A stretch of 34,032 nucleotides of DNA from Acidobacteriota bacterium (GTDB taxonomy: Bacteria; Acidobacteriota; Terriglobia; Bryobacterales; Bryobacteraceae). Below are positions 23,912 through 32,203 of this stretch, piece by piece. Under the pieces are notes generated by a model. It worked only from the letters and a program-made list of their open reading frames with translations, was not told where the DNA came from and did no database searches. The stretch's first letter is position 1. Every line of letters begins with the position of its first letter. The DNA lies in assembly GCA_026394015.1 (NCBI GenBank), contig JAPKZA010000251.1, positions 1 through 34,032 on the forward strand, written 5' to 3'. The translations under genes and the position numbers were made by a program.

Positions 23912-24703
23912 TTATCGACCGAGGTTGTTGACTTGCTGGTACATCTCATCGGCCGCCCGAACTACTTTCGAGTTCGCCTCATAGGCTCGTTGGCTCATGA
24001 TCAGATTGATAAATTCCTCGACGACACTTACGTTGGATTGTTCGGTGTAGCCCTGCATGAGCGAGCCAATCCCCTCTTGCCCTCCTGGATTACCAACCAC
24101 CGGCTCTCCGGAGGCGTCGGTTGGTAGGAACAGGTTCCGGCCGATATTGTTGAGGCCAGCCGGATTGACGAACGCCGCGAGTTGAATCTGTCCTGCGATT
24201 TGAGCGGCACTCTGCCCTGCCTGCTGGAAACTCACTGTCCCGTCTTGGGCGATCGAAATGCCCTGTGCTTCAGCCGGAATCGTGATTTGAGGTTCCAAAG
24301 GATCGCCATCGCTGGTGACGAGAATTCCGTCTCGGTTCATTTGGAACTGCCCCGATCGGGTATAGCCGATCTCCCCGTTGGGCCGCCGAACCTGAAAGAA
24401 TCCACGCCCCTCAATAACCATATCGAGCGGGTTGCTGGTCTGCATGGCGCTCCCTTGCGTAAATATGATTTCATTCGCAAAAGTACGAGCACCGAGCCCA
24501 ATCTGCAAGCCGCTCGGCACCGTTGTCTGCGCACCAGCGGCGGCGCCAGGCTGAACCATCGTCTGATACAAAAGGTCTTGGAACTGAGCTCGCCGCATCT
24601 TGAACCCGACTGTGTTCGCGTTGGCTAAATTGTGAGCGATATTATCGACGTTGGTCTGTTGGGCGGACATGCCGCTACCGGCGCTGAATAGGGCTCTTAT
24701 CAC
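23912..24703 (-). CDS. flgG: Flagellar distal rod protein FlgG
   Basis: Builds the distal rod that crosses the P and L rings; 263 aa. The N-terminal helix has the rod/hook signature NIAHNLANANTVGFKMRRAQF (residues about 21-40). NPLDMVIEGRGFFQVRRPNG follows near 90, and the C-terminal helix EEFINLIMSQRAYEANSKVV pairs with the N-terminal one in the rod. LFSAGSGMSAQQ at the start and 260-aa length point to FlgG rather than FlgF. It follows flgF by 15 bp. Confidence 0.95.
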   Translation of the reverse strand: MIRALFSAGSGMSAQQTNVDNIAHNLANANTVGFKMRRAQFQDLLYQTMVQPGAAAGAQTTVPSGLQIGLGARTFANEIIFTQGSAMQTSNPLDMVIEGRGFFQVRRPNGEIGYTRSGQFQMNRDGILVTSDGDPLEPQITIPAEAQGISIAQDGTVSFQQAGQSAAQIAGQIQLAAFVNPAGLNNIGRNLFLPTDASGEPVVGNPGGQEGIGSLMQGYTEQSNVSVVEEFINLIMSQRAYEANSKVVRAADEMYQQVNNLGR

Positions 24704-24718
24704 TTTTTTTTGATTCCT

Positions 24719-25465
24719 CTAGCCATGGGATTTTACGACCTCGTCGAGTACTTTCTGATTCATCTCTCCGGCCATCGCCATCGCCCGCTGGAGCGATTCG
24801 AACTGCCGAAGCACGTGGATCATCCTGACTGCGGACTCGGCTGCCTGCGTATTGGGGGCTTCGGTGTACCCCTGATTGACTTGGGCGCTCCGCGCGGGGA
24901 AAGGTTGATCGGCCAAGGCCGTGTCCTTTGGTAGGACGAAAAGATTTTGGCCTTTCTTCGAAAGAATCTCCGGACGGGCGAAATCCACAATTTGCAGTTG
25001 GCCCACGGGTGCCCCGTTCTGAAATAGCTCCCCCGCCCCTGTAATCCGCAACTCGCTGTTCGGTTGCACTTGAATCGGTCGACTCAGCGTGTCGAGAACC
25101 GGCCGACCGTCTCCCGATTGGAGGGCACCCGTCGTACTCAATCGAAACGAGCCAGAACGGGAGTAAACCGGTCCGTCCGTTCCTCCCAATGCAAAGAAGC
25201 CCGGACCAGCCAGAGCGAGATCGGTCGATTTCCCAGTTTCTTGTAGCGGCCCCTGGGTAAAGTCGGTCCAGTTCTTCTCGATCACCGGTACGGTGAGCGG
25301 TAGCGTGCCCGCCGAGTTAGCCTCTGGAGAAACGTAGAGACTATAGGACTCTCGGTCTGCCTTGAAGCCGGCGGTGGTGCTGTTGGCAAGATTGTTGGCG
25401 AGTACTTCGAGCGATTCCATCCTCGCTCGCATTCCGCTCGCTGCTGCAATACCGATTGGGTCCAT
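24719..25465 (-). CDS. flgF: Flagellar proximal rod protein FlgF
   Basis: Proximal rod component, 248 aa. It has VLANNLANSTTAGFKADRESY near the N-terminus, DLALAGPGFFALGGTDGPVY in the middle, and the rod C-terminal helix SAVRMIHVLRQFESLQRAMA. IGIAAASGMRARMESLEVLA and the position before flgG favour FlgF. It is the first gene of the minus-strand flagellar run, behind a sigma54-like promoter only 19 bp upstream. The short leader has no clear Shine-Dalgarno. Confidence 0.92.
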   Translation of the reverse strand: MDPIGIAAASGMRARMESLEVLANNLANSTTAGFKADRESYSLYVSPEANSAGTLPLTVPVIEKNWTDFTQGPLQETGKSTDLALAGPGFFALGGTDGPVYSRSGSFRLSTTGALQSGDGRPVLDTLSRPIQVQPNSELRITGAGELFQNGAPVGQLQIVDFARPEILSKKGQNLFVLPKDTALADQPFPARSAQVNQGYTEAPNTQAAESAVRMIHVLRQFESLQRAMAMAGEMNQKVLDEVVKSHG

Positions 25466-25483
25466 AACGCTGCCAGACTACAA

Positions 25484-25499
25484 AGCAATTAGTTGGCCA
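25484..25499 (-). promoter_or_regulatory. Candidate sigma54 (RpoN) promoter for the flgF run
   Basis: The minus strand reads TGGCCAACTAATTGCT. Against TGGCACR-N4-TTGCW only positions 5 and 6 differ, and the essential GG and GC are exactly 10 bases apart. RpoN drives rod/hook genes in many bacteria. The weak point is the predicted leader of about 8 bases without a ribosome site. Confidence 0.45.
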
Positions 25500-25564
25500 A
25501 ATAATAACGGAACGTCTTCGATGGAACTCTTGCGTCGAGAAACTGGCACTGTGACCAAAAGCCG

Positions 25565-25579
25565 TCGCCGAATCGGCGA
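25565..25579. repeat. Inverted repeat upstream of fliK
   Basis: TCGCCGA-A-TCGGCGA, a perfect 7-bp inverted repeat with a one-base centre, in the divergent flgF/fliK region. It could be a regulator site or an RNA hairpin near the fliK leader. No T run follows. Confidence 0.4.
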
Positions 25580-25657
25580 ATACTTGTCTTGAAATTCACG
25601 GATTTGTCGCCAGGACTGGATTGGTCGCAAATGTGCATAGTCGCTGGTGGCATCGCT

Positions 25658-27076
25658 ATGAGCATCGATCTTCACCTCGCTCCCACCCCTCGGGTCGCTG
25701 ATTCAAGCGCTCCTTCGACAACGCCACCCACCCGCGACGTCGAGAAGGGTTCAGAATGGCTCACGATTTTGGACGGCCTGTTCCAAACTGAACCCGAGAT
25801 GTCGACTCCGGACGAAGTGGCAGCGCCGAACGAGCCAACCGCGGAGATCGCTTCACCGGTTCTTCCTTCGGCGATCGCTTTCCTCGCTGCCTTCCTTATA
25901 AAGGAATCACCCGCCAACTCCAGCTCTATCGATTCGCTTGCCGAACCCAAGAAGGAAATCAACCCGGAGAGCGCCGAGTTCATTGGGGAACCGGGCTCTC
26001 CAGAGCCGGAAGCCTTGCTTGATAAGACAGGTGCAAATGGAGGATTTGAACTATCGGCAGAACATTGGGAATTGGTGCCAATGTCGTTACCCACTCCTCC
26101 CCCTTCACTGGACACTCCCGCCCAGCCAATCAGGATCGAACGTCTCCCTGAGAATGAGGCACGGAACGAGCATCGGATAGAAATCTCTGCTCGCGGTCCG
26201 ATGCTTCCGGTTGCTGAAGCAACGAACGATCGACAGATCGCTTCTGCGGTGTTTTCCCTGACGTCTCCTCGGATGGACGAAGAATCGTCCTCTGCGCCCG
26301 CTCAACCCGAAGCGGCCTCTCTTGGGGGGATCGCGGATGAGGATGCCACCCTGCCCAGGATTCGCATAGGTAATCCCTCTGAGGGCTCCCAGAGTGAGAC
26401 CCAAGAACAACCTAAAGGGAGAGAAGGTAAACCCTCGAAGGAGGCGGAGACACTTCTCGAGGGCAACTCTACGAGACTAGGTGACGCTTCGGACGCATCC
26501 GGAACGAATACCGGATTCTTCCCCGTTGGGCATCGGCATTCCCAGGAGTCGGGAACCCGATCGATCGAGAATCGCTCTGCGCCGGTCTCGTTCGCCACTG
26601 AGGTCGATGCTGCGATGGCGGATCCAGGCGAGGCGACCAGGTCCAGTCCAGTGAACCTCGATCTTCGAATCTCTCAGGGAGATCTCGGCTTGCCGAATGA
26701 TTCAGGGGCCGGGGAGGTACGGCTGCAACTGCGTCAACGCGGGGACGAAATTCAGATGCGATTGCAAGGAACCGGCGAGGGGCTGGCTAGTCGGGCCCAG
26801 TCGGAGTGGGCAGGTCTTACCGAGCGGTTGCGGCCACAGGGCATCGAGGCCGAGAAGGTCCGCTTTGCCGCTATCCACACCTCCCCAGAACCGGAGATAC
26901 GTCCCCTCCAATCGATCGAAGCGATGCAGGGAGAAGGCAGCGGAAACACGAACGCCGACGGGCAACGCCGTCAACATGAGCGGGACCAGCGGCAAGAACA
27001 ACAGCGAAATCACCAAGAGCGAACTCGTCGCCAGAGTGAGACGAAAAGCCGGTTCAGTAATTTCTTGAACTGGTAA
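25658..27076 (+). CDS. fliK: Flagellar hook-length control protein FliK
   Basis: FliK measures hook length and switches the export gate through FlhB. Most of this ~472-aa protein is low-complexity and disordered (Glu, Ser, Pro, Ala). The C-terminal part (about 350-440) has the Flg_hook pattern, GEVRLQLRQRGDEIQMRLQG then AGLTERLRPQGIEAEKVRFA. The tail is Gln/Arg-rich (RRQHERDQRQEQQRNHQER). Position ahead of flgD and flgE is diagnostic. The frame opens at a TTG (25589) without a ribosome site; I prefer the ATG at 25658 (MSIDLHLAP) with GGTGG eight bases upstream, and the ATG at 25631 is also possible. Its switching partner FlhB is disrupted further along. Confidence 0.8.
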   Translation: MSIDLHLAPTPRVADSSAPSTTPPTRDVEKGSEWLTILDGLFQTEPEMSTPDEVAAPNEPTAEIASPVLPSAIAFLAAFLIKESPANSSSIDSLAEPKKEINPESAEFIGEPGSPEPEALLDKTGANGGFELSAEHWELVPMSLPTPPPSLDTPAQPIRIERLPENEARNEHRIEISARGPMLPVAEATNDRQIASAVFSLTSPRMDEESSSAPAQPEAASLGGIADEDATLPRIRIGNPSEGSQSETQEQPKGREGKPSKEAETLLEGNSTRLGDASDASGTNTGFFPVGHRHSQESGTRSIENRSAPVSFATEVDAAMADPGEATRSSPVNLDLRISQGDLGLPNDSGAGEVRLQLRQRGDEIQMRLQGTGEGLASRAQSEWAGLTERLRPQGIEAEKVRFAAIHTSPEPEIRPLQSIEAMQGEGSGNTNADGQRRQHERDQRQEQQRNHQERTRRQSETKSRFSNFLNW

Positions 27077-27101
27077 CGACGGAACCCTAAGGAGTAGATT
27101 G

Positions 27102-27392
27102 ATGATCCCAGATTTAAAAAGTACGACAAACGTCGGCGCCGCTAGCCCCGCCCCCAATACGGGCCAGGTCAAGCTTCCACCAACCGACCCCTTGGCCAAC
27201 AAGGAAACGTTTCTTCAATTGCTGGTCGCCCAGATAAAGAACCAAAATCCGCTCAGTCCGCAAGACGGAGTAGCGTTTCTCAGTCAGTTGGCGCAGTTTA
27301 CCGACCTCGAGCAAAGCCTTGGGATGCGGCAGGACATCGCCGCAATCAAAGATCTCATGCAATCGGCGAAAGTCACGCCCCCGGCCGCTTAG
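27102..27392 (+). CDS. flgD: Hook-cap scaffold FlgD, short form
   Basis: FlgD caps the growing hook. The conserved N-terminal region is clear: NKETFLQLLVAQIKNQNPLS, then QDGVAFLSQLAQFTDLEQSL. At 96 aa it lacks the C-terminal Tudor/Ig-like part that makes most FlgD proteins about 220 aa. It ends with a normal TAG after SAKVTPPAA, and no leftover C-terminal coding is seen before flgE 28 bp later, so this seems a natural short form. AAGGAG seven bases before the ATG at 27102 supports that start over the TTG at 27099. Confidence 0.88.
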   Translation: MIPDLKSTTNVGAASPAPNTGQVKLPPTDPLANKETFLQLLVAQIKNQNPLSPQDGVAFLSQLAQFTDLEQSLGMRQDIAAIKDLMQSAKVTPPAA

Positions 27393-27420
27393 TTACTATT
27401 GATCGAATTCTGGAGCCCCT

Positions 27421-28665
27421 ATGTTTACTTCATTTTCTACTGCATTATCCGCCCTCGCAGCGCATTCAACCGCAGTCGACGTGGTCGGCAACAACCTCGC
27501 CAACCTGAATACCCCCGGCTTCAAAGCCAGTGTCGTTTCGTTTTACGATCTGGTCACGCAGTCGTTGGGCGCTGGTCTAGGCGAGACTCAAGTTGGTTTT
27601 GGCGTAGCTCGGCCGATTACTCTACGTCAGTTCTCGCAAGGGGCGATCCAATCGAGTAACGGGCCCCTCGACGCCGCCATCCAAGGTGACGGATTCTTGG
27701 TCCTGCGATCAAAAGCGAACGCAACGATCTACGGGCGAGGTGGGAACCTGCAGGTAGACCGCAACGGCTCACTCCTCACCGCGACAGGGGAACGCGTCCA
27801 AGGGTGGGCATCGCCGACCGGCGTCATCAACACGAACCTGCCTGTCGGCGACATTACGGTCCCGGTTGGCTCCCTGCGGTCGGCGACCTCCACCAGCCAA
27901 ATCACCTTCGATATGAATCTCAATGCGCGGGCGACGGCCGGGCCTCCTGCCGATACGTTCTCCTCCTCCGTGGAGACCTACGACTCTCTCGGCGTCTCCC
28001 ACGTCTTGACCATTCAGATGACGAAAACGGCGAATCCAGGCGAATGGAGCTACTCGTACTCTGTACCGGATGCTGACGTTGCAACTCCTATCGTTCCGGT
28101 AACCGGCACCGTAACGTTTGGGCCCAACGGCGTCCTAACGAGCCCGTCGGCAGTGGGGCCATTCCCCGCCTTGAGTATCACCGGACTAAATAGCGGAGCC
28201 GCTCAGATGGACGTAACCTTCAACATGTTCAACGGTAGTACCCCCCGATTAACGCAATTCGCACAACCGTCGGCAATTTCGGCTCTGGGCCAGAACGGGT
28301 CGCCCGCCGCCCAGTTGGTTCGCGTCGGGCTTGGCGACGGAGGCGTAATGCTCGCACAGTATTCCAACGGTGAGCAAGTCGTCGTTGGCCAATTGGCCAT
28401 GGCCTCAATCCGGAATCCGGAATCGCTGATCTCGGTCGGCAACAATTCTTACCAGTTGAGCGCCCGGAGTGCGACCCCCGCCGTCGGGACGCCCGGCACA
28501 GGCGGACGGGGCACGATTATTGGAGGCGCTGTCGAGAACTCGACCGTCGACATAGCGAAGGAGTTCACCAATTTGATCGTTCTCCAACGCGGCTATCAAG
28601 CGAATACAAGGGTGATCACAACGGTAGACGAGATTAGTCAAGAGACGATCAATTTGAAACGTTAG
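27421..28665 (+). CDS. flgE: Flagellar hook protein FlgE
   Basis: Main hook subunit, 414 aa. The N-terminal signature is VVGNNLANLNTPGFKASVVS (residues about 22-41). GPLDAAIQGDGFLVLRSKAN follows, then the hook domain STSQITFDMNLNARATAG with VETYDSLGVSHVLTIQM. The C-terminal helix reads AKEFTNLIVLQRGYQANTRV. Length and domain order fit FlgE rather than FlgF/G. It lies between flgD and fliN. Confidence 0.94.
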   Translation: MFTSFSTALSALAAHSTAVDVVGNNLANLNTPGFKASVVSFYDLVTQSLGAGLGETQVGFGVARPITLRQFSQGAIQSSNGPLDAAIQGDGFLVLRSKANATIYGRGGNLQVDRNGSLLTATGERVQGWASPTGVINTNLPVGDITVPVGSLRSATSTSQITFDMNLNARATAGPPADTFSSSVETYDSLGVSHVLTIQMTKTANPGEWSYSYSVPDADVATPIVPVTGTVTFGPNGVLTSPSAVGPFPALSITGLNSGAAQMDVTFNMFNGSTPRLTQFAQPSAISALGQNGSPAAQLVRVGLGDGGVMLAQYSNGEQVVVGQLAMASIRNPESLISVGNNSYQLSARSATPAVGTPGTGGRGTIIGGAVENSTVDIAKEFTNLIVLQRGYQANTRVITTVDEISQETINLKR

Positions 28666-28685
28666 TTCCAAATTGAAATACCATT

Positions 28686-28934
28686 ATGAGCATTCTTGAA
28701 GAGTTAGGCCACTGCGCAGACATTCCTCTTGAGATCGTAGTTGAGCTCGATCGAAAGGTGATGACGGTTCGAGACATATTGAACCTAGCCCCCGGAAGTG
28801 TAATCAAAATGAGGCGTTCGGCCGGCGAGAATATCGATATTCTCGCCGGCGACGCGCTCGTGGCCTTCGGCGAAATCGTAATTATCGAGTCCACAATGGG
28901 GGTTCGGATAACGGACTTCAACTTGCAAGAGTAA
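28686..28934 (+). CDS. fliN: Flagellar switch protein FliN
   Basis: An 82-aa C-ring protein made of one SpoA domain: DIPLEIVVELDRKVMTVRDI, then LAPGSVIKMRRSAGENIDIL and LVAFGEIVIIESTMGVRITD. FliN binds FliM and helps torque switching and export-cargo docking. It is the minimal form without the N-terminal extension. FliM and FliG are not in the window. A perfect 30-bp palindrome lies inside the gene. fliO starts 5 bp later. Confidence 0.93.
   Translation: MSILEELGHCADIPLEIVVELDRKVMTVRDILNLAPGSVIKMRRSAGENIDILAGDALVAFGEIVIIESTMGVRITDFNLQE
28821..28850. repeat. Perfect 30-bp palindrome inside fliN
   Basis: The left half is GCCGGCGAGAATATC and the right half is its exact reverse complement, with no spacer. 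It encodes SAGENIDILAG in FliN, a conserved stretch, so it is both coding and palindromic. In RNA it would fold as a strong hairpin with a tight turn. No T run follows, so it is not a standard terminator. Confidence 0.85.
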
Positions 28935-28939
28935 CCAGC

Positions 28940-29242
28940 ATGGAATTCTTCAAGTTCGTTGCGGCCCTGGCAATCACCTTTGGACTCCTGGGGGGCACGC
29001 TATGGCTACTCAGGAGATGGGGTCATCTGGAACGGCCGGCCCGATCAATATGGCAACGGGAGACAAAAGTAAAGCAGCTTCGCTCCTTGGAACGGCTGGC
29101 CCTGTCTTCGGAGTGCGCTCTTCACCTCATTCAAGTGAACGATCAACCCATGCTGATCGCCGTCTCTAATCAGGGAGTCGTTCCCATCCCCATCCCTTAT
29201 GACGAAAGGCATCTTAGCCAAGTCGCCGGAGGTGTCCGATGA
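28940..29242 (+). CDS. fliO: Flagellar export protein FliO
   Basis: A 100-aa inner-membrane protein that helps assemble the FliP ring. One N-terminal TM segment (FVAALAITFGLLGGTLWLL) is followed by a basic region and the short soluble domain VKQLRSLERLALSSECALHL, then IQVNDQPMLIAVSNQGV, which is the FliO pattern (l.....R..L......l.lv.v.....llgvt...v). Its stop overlaps the fliP ATG (ATGA). Confidence 0.86.
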   Translation: MEFFKFVAALAITFGLLGGTLWLLRRWGHLERPARSIWQRETKVKQLRSLERLALSSECALHLIQVNDQPMLIAVSNQGVVPIPIPYDERHLSQVAGGVR

Positions 29243-30018
29243 CCCTGCTAGGGCGTACGCGCGGCGCCATCGCAATCTTCGGACTCTTGGGACTCCTCTG
29301 TATTCCAAGCCTAACGGCCGCACCCCGACCCAACACGGAGTTCAAAGTGGAACTTCCCGGGAAGGCGGCGAAAGCGAAATCGACAGAGGAAGCCGTGGGC
29401 CTACCCATGCAGATCGTCCTGATGTTCACTGGGCTAACAGTGCTTCCGGCCGTAGTCATGTCGCTGACTCCGTTCCTTCGCATTACGTTGGTACTCCATT
29501 TCCTCCGTCAGGCAATTGGAACCCAAACTGCTCCTTCGAATCCGGTTCTCGTCGGCCTCGGATTGTTCTTGACCGTGCTGATCATGAACCCAGTGCTTTC
29601 GGAGGTCCAAGAAAAGGCGTGGAAGCCCTACGAGTCAGGTCAGATGTCGTTAAGTGAAGCCGCGGCAGCGGGGCAAGTCCCGTTGAAAGCATTCTTGATT
29701 CGCTACGTTCGTGAAAAAGACGTCAAGACGTTGCTCGAAATATCAAAATCACCCGCACCTGCGAAGCCTGAGGACTTGGACTTGAAGATATTATGTCCCG
29801 CCTACGTCCTTAGCGAGTTGAAAACAGGTTTTCAAATAGGGGCAATGCTTTTCCTTCCGTTTTTAGTGATCGATATCTTGGTCGCCTCCGTTACGCTTTC
29901 CGTCGGGATCGTTCAACTCCCACCGGTGATGGTCTCAGCGCCGTTCAAAATCATGCTGTTCGTCTTGATCGATGGCTGGAATCTCGTGGTCGGTTCGCTG
30001 GTCAAATCTTTCTATTGA
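29239..30018 (+). CDS. fliP: Flagellar export gate protein FliP
   Basis: Core subunit of the type III export gate, 259 aa. A cleavable signal-like N-terminus (about 1-30) is typical of FliP. Signatures follow: QIVLMFTGLTVLPAVVMSLT, then PFLRITLVLHFLRQAIGTQ (about 62-94), LILCPAYVLSELKTGFQIG-type sequence in the middle, and LPPVMVSAPFKIMLFVLIDG, then WNLVVGSLVKSFY, at the end. It sits directly before fliQ in the standard fliOPQR order. Confidence 0.97.
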   Translation: MTLLGRTRGAIAIFGLLGLLCIPSLTAAPRPNTEFKVELPGKAAKAKSTEEAVGLPMQIVLMFTGLTVLPAVVMSLTPFLRITLVLHFLRQAIGTQTAPSNPVLVGLGLFLTVLIMNPVLSEVQEKAWKPYESGQMSLSEAAAAGQVPLKAFLIRYVREKDVKTLLEISKSPAPAKPEDLDLKILCPAYVLSELKTGFQIGAMLFLPFLVIDILVASVTLSVGIVQLPPVMVSAPFKIMLFVLIDGWNLVVGSLVKSFY

Positions 30019-30033
30019 GGTGGCAGCTTTCCA

Positions 30034-30303
30034 ATGACTACTTCACTCGCTATCGAAACCATCCGCCAAGCCTTCATGCAGTGCTTCTGGTTGTGTCTAC
30101 CATTGCTCGGAGTCGGCTTCGTCGCCGGCATCCTCATCAGCTTGCTCCAGATCGTGACGTCGATTCAGGACTCCGCGTTCGGGACGGTGCCCCGCTTAGC
30201 GGCCTTTCTCCTCGCGCTATTCGTCTTCCTCCCCTGGATGCTGTACCGCATCACGGAGTACGCTGTCTCGATTCTTGGTCATCTGGAAAAGTATGCCGGA
30301 TAA
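30034..30303 (+). CDS. fliQ: Flagellar export gate protein FliQ
   Basis: An 89-aa protein with two TM helices: FWLCLPLLGVGFVAGILISL and LAAFLLALFVFLPWMLYRIT. Between them is the conserved LLQIVTSIQDSAFGTVPRL (family: QA.TqiqE.TL.fipK). It packs against FliP in the gate. The stop overlaps the preferred fliR start by 11 bases. Confidence 0.95.
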   Translation: MTTSLAIETIRQAFMQCFWLCLPLLGVGFVAGILISLLQIVTSIQDSAFGTVPRLAAFLLALFVFLPWMLYRITEYAVSILGHLEKYAG

Positions 30304-31111
30304 TCTCACGAACTGGGGGCCAAGCTTGGGGGCGCGTGACTTGATCCTTCCGCATGGGTTCTTTCTTCACTTTCTCCTCACCCTCTTTCGGGTGGGCGGG
30401 ATCTTTGCCTTTGTTCCGGTTCCGGGCCTCAAGTCGGCGTTGGACCCGACGAGAATTGGCCTCGTCGTCCTCCTAAGTTGGTTGGTTTTTCCGCTGACTC
30501 CTTCTGGGCTGGCTGTGCCGGCAACCCTTTCGGGTGCTCTCGCCCTGATGGTCTCCGAAGTGAGCCTCGGCCTTGTGTTCGGGCTCTCGATTCAGTTTCT
30601 CCACGAAGGCGTCTTGATCGGTGCCCAGATTCTAAGTGTTCAGGCGGGCTATTCCTACGCCTCGACGATTGATCCGACCTCGGAAGCGGATTCCTCCGTT
30701 CTTCAGGTCATTCTCGTCCTCGGTGCATCGTTGTTCTTTTTGACTCTCGGATTGGACCGAATCCTACTAAAGGCGGTTGTTGCTTCTTTCGATGCCTATC
30801 CTCCGGGCGCATTTGTCGCGAAGGCTTCTACGGCTTCAAACGTCATCTCAATCAGCGGGGAAATGTTCTCGCGTGGCTTTCGAGTGGCCGCTCCCATCGT
30901 CGGAGTACTGGTGCTGGTCGATGTGGCAATGGCTCTTCTCTCGCGGCTGCAGCCGCAGATGCAGCTCTTGAACCTTTCATTTCCGCTTAAAATGTTGCTC
31001 AGTTTGGCTGGGCTTGCCCTAGCGTTCCAGACTTTGCCTGTCGGGGTGGAGGCGTCAGCCGAGACTACGTTCCGCTTCATTGGCTCGTTTTTGGTGAAGG
31101 GGGGGGGCTAA
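30293..31111 (+). CDS. fliR: Flagellar export gate protein FliR
   Basis: Completes the FliP5Q4R1 gate; a ~272-aa polytopic protein. FLHFLLTLFRVGGIFAFVPV near the N-terminus, EVSLGLVFGLSIQFLHEGVL, then GAQILSVQAGYSYASTIDP (family: G.q.g.smg...dp) are characteristic, with several further hydrophobic segments. A TTG at 30275 could add six residues, but the ATG at 30293 (MPDNLTNWG) with GGAAAAG just upstream is preferred. Its stop abuts the flhB ATG (TAAATG). Confidence 0.94.
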   Translation: MPDNLTNWGPSLGARDLILPHGFFLHFLLTLFRVGGIFAFVPVPGLKSALDPTRIGLVVLLSWLVFPLTPSGLAVPATLSGALALMVSEVSLGLVFGLSIQFLHEGVLIGAQILSVQAGYSYASTIDPTSEADSSVLQVILVLGASLFFLTLGLDRILLKAVVASFDAYPPGAFVAKASTASNVISISGEMFSRGFRVAAPIVGVLVLVDVAMALLSRLQPQMQLLNLSFPLKMLLSLAGLALAFQTLPVGVEASAETTFRFIGSFLVKGGG

Positions 31112-32188
31112 ATGGCGGACGGCAATCGCAGCGAGAAACCCTCAGCCAGAAAGCTCCTCAAAACCCGCGAAGACGGTAATTATGTCGTCAGCAAGGAGTT
31201 TACCGCCGCGATTCAATTTACAGCGTTCTTTATCCTCTTGATCCAGTTTGGTGATCGGCTTTGAATCGGCTGCCGCACCTTCGTCTACGGCTGGATCCAA
31301 GAGTCGTTTTCAATAAAGGAAGTGCAGCGGGAAGCGCTCCCGGAGTTGGTTCAAAGAGGCCTGCTTCCCTACCTCCTGCCCATTCTAGGGCTTGGCTCGG
31401 TGCTTACCTTCGCGGCGATCGCCGCCCAATTGACCGTCTCTCAACTAGGCATGTCGGGAAAGAAACTAGCACCTCAGTTTTCAAAGCTCAATCCGCTATC
31501 CCGAATAAAGGAGATGCCTCGGCAAAATATCGCGAGCGCGCTGCAAGCAAGTGTTCTACTTCCGGTGTTTCTGGGGGCGATTTATCTCCTCGTGGAATCT
31601 AACGCTCTCAGTCTGCTGCATCTTCCTTACCAGTCGATCGCCAGCGGCGAGTTTACGATTTTCGCAATCCTCGAAGACTTAATGTACAAAGCGACTTTCG
31701 TGTTCCTCATCGTCGGTGTCATCGATTGGTATCGCCAACAGAGTCGCTACACGAAGCAACTCATGATGACCAAGCAGGATCTCAAGGACGAGCATAAGGA
31801 ATCAGAAGGCAACCCACAGCTTAAAGCGAAGTTGCGCAAGATGCAGCGCGACAACTCGCGGCGCCAAATGATTACGAATGTCCCTAAAGCGTCGGCAATT
31901 ATTGTGAACCCGACACACTATTCCGTGGCCGTTCGGTACGAACTTGGTGGCTCTGGCGCGCCAAAAGTCGTCGCCAAGGGGAAAAACTACCTCGCGCGTC
32001 GGATCCGTGAAATTGCCATGGCCAATGAGATTCCGATCGTTGAAAACCCTCCTCTCGCCCGTGCCCTCTACGCTGCCGTCGACGTGGGCCAGGAGATTCC
32101 CCCGCATCTTTACCGAGCGGTGGCAGAGATATTGGCCTATCTTTACAAAGTTCTGGGCGGGCGGCTTCCTGGAACTGCAAGTGCTTAG
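31112..32188 (+). pseudogene. flhB: FlhB, substrate-specificity switch of the export apparatus, interrupted by in-frame TGA
   Basis: The frame from the ATG at 31112 reads MADGNRSEKPSARKLLKTRE and enters the first TM segment (FTAAIQFTAFFILLIQFGDRL), then meets TGA at 31262-31264. The same frame continues after it (IGCRTFVYGWIQESF) through the rest of FlhB to 32188, including IDWYRQQSRYTKQLMMTKQD and the self-cleavage site NPTH in IIVNPTHYSVAVRYE. Without the stop the product would be 358 aa, normal for FlhB. The two parts are in one frame, so this is a nonsense codon, possibly TGG (Trp) to TGA, and not a frameshift. Restart at a GTG (31322) would lose the first TM helix. Either flagellar export is lost, or this is a base error. 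Confidence 0.88.
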
Positions 32189-32203
32189 GAATTCTCACTG
32201 AAC

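Noticed and set aside
31262-31264. TGA in flhB as recoded Trp or selenocysteine
   Set aside because: TGA ends other genes in the window normally, and no selenocysteine-type context or rationale exists for FlhB.
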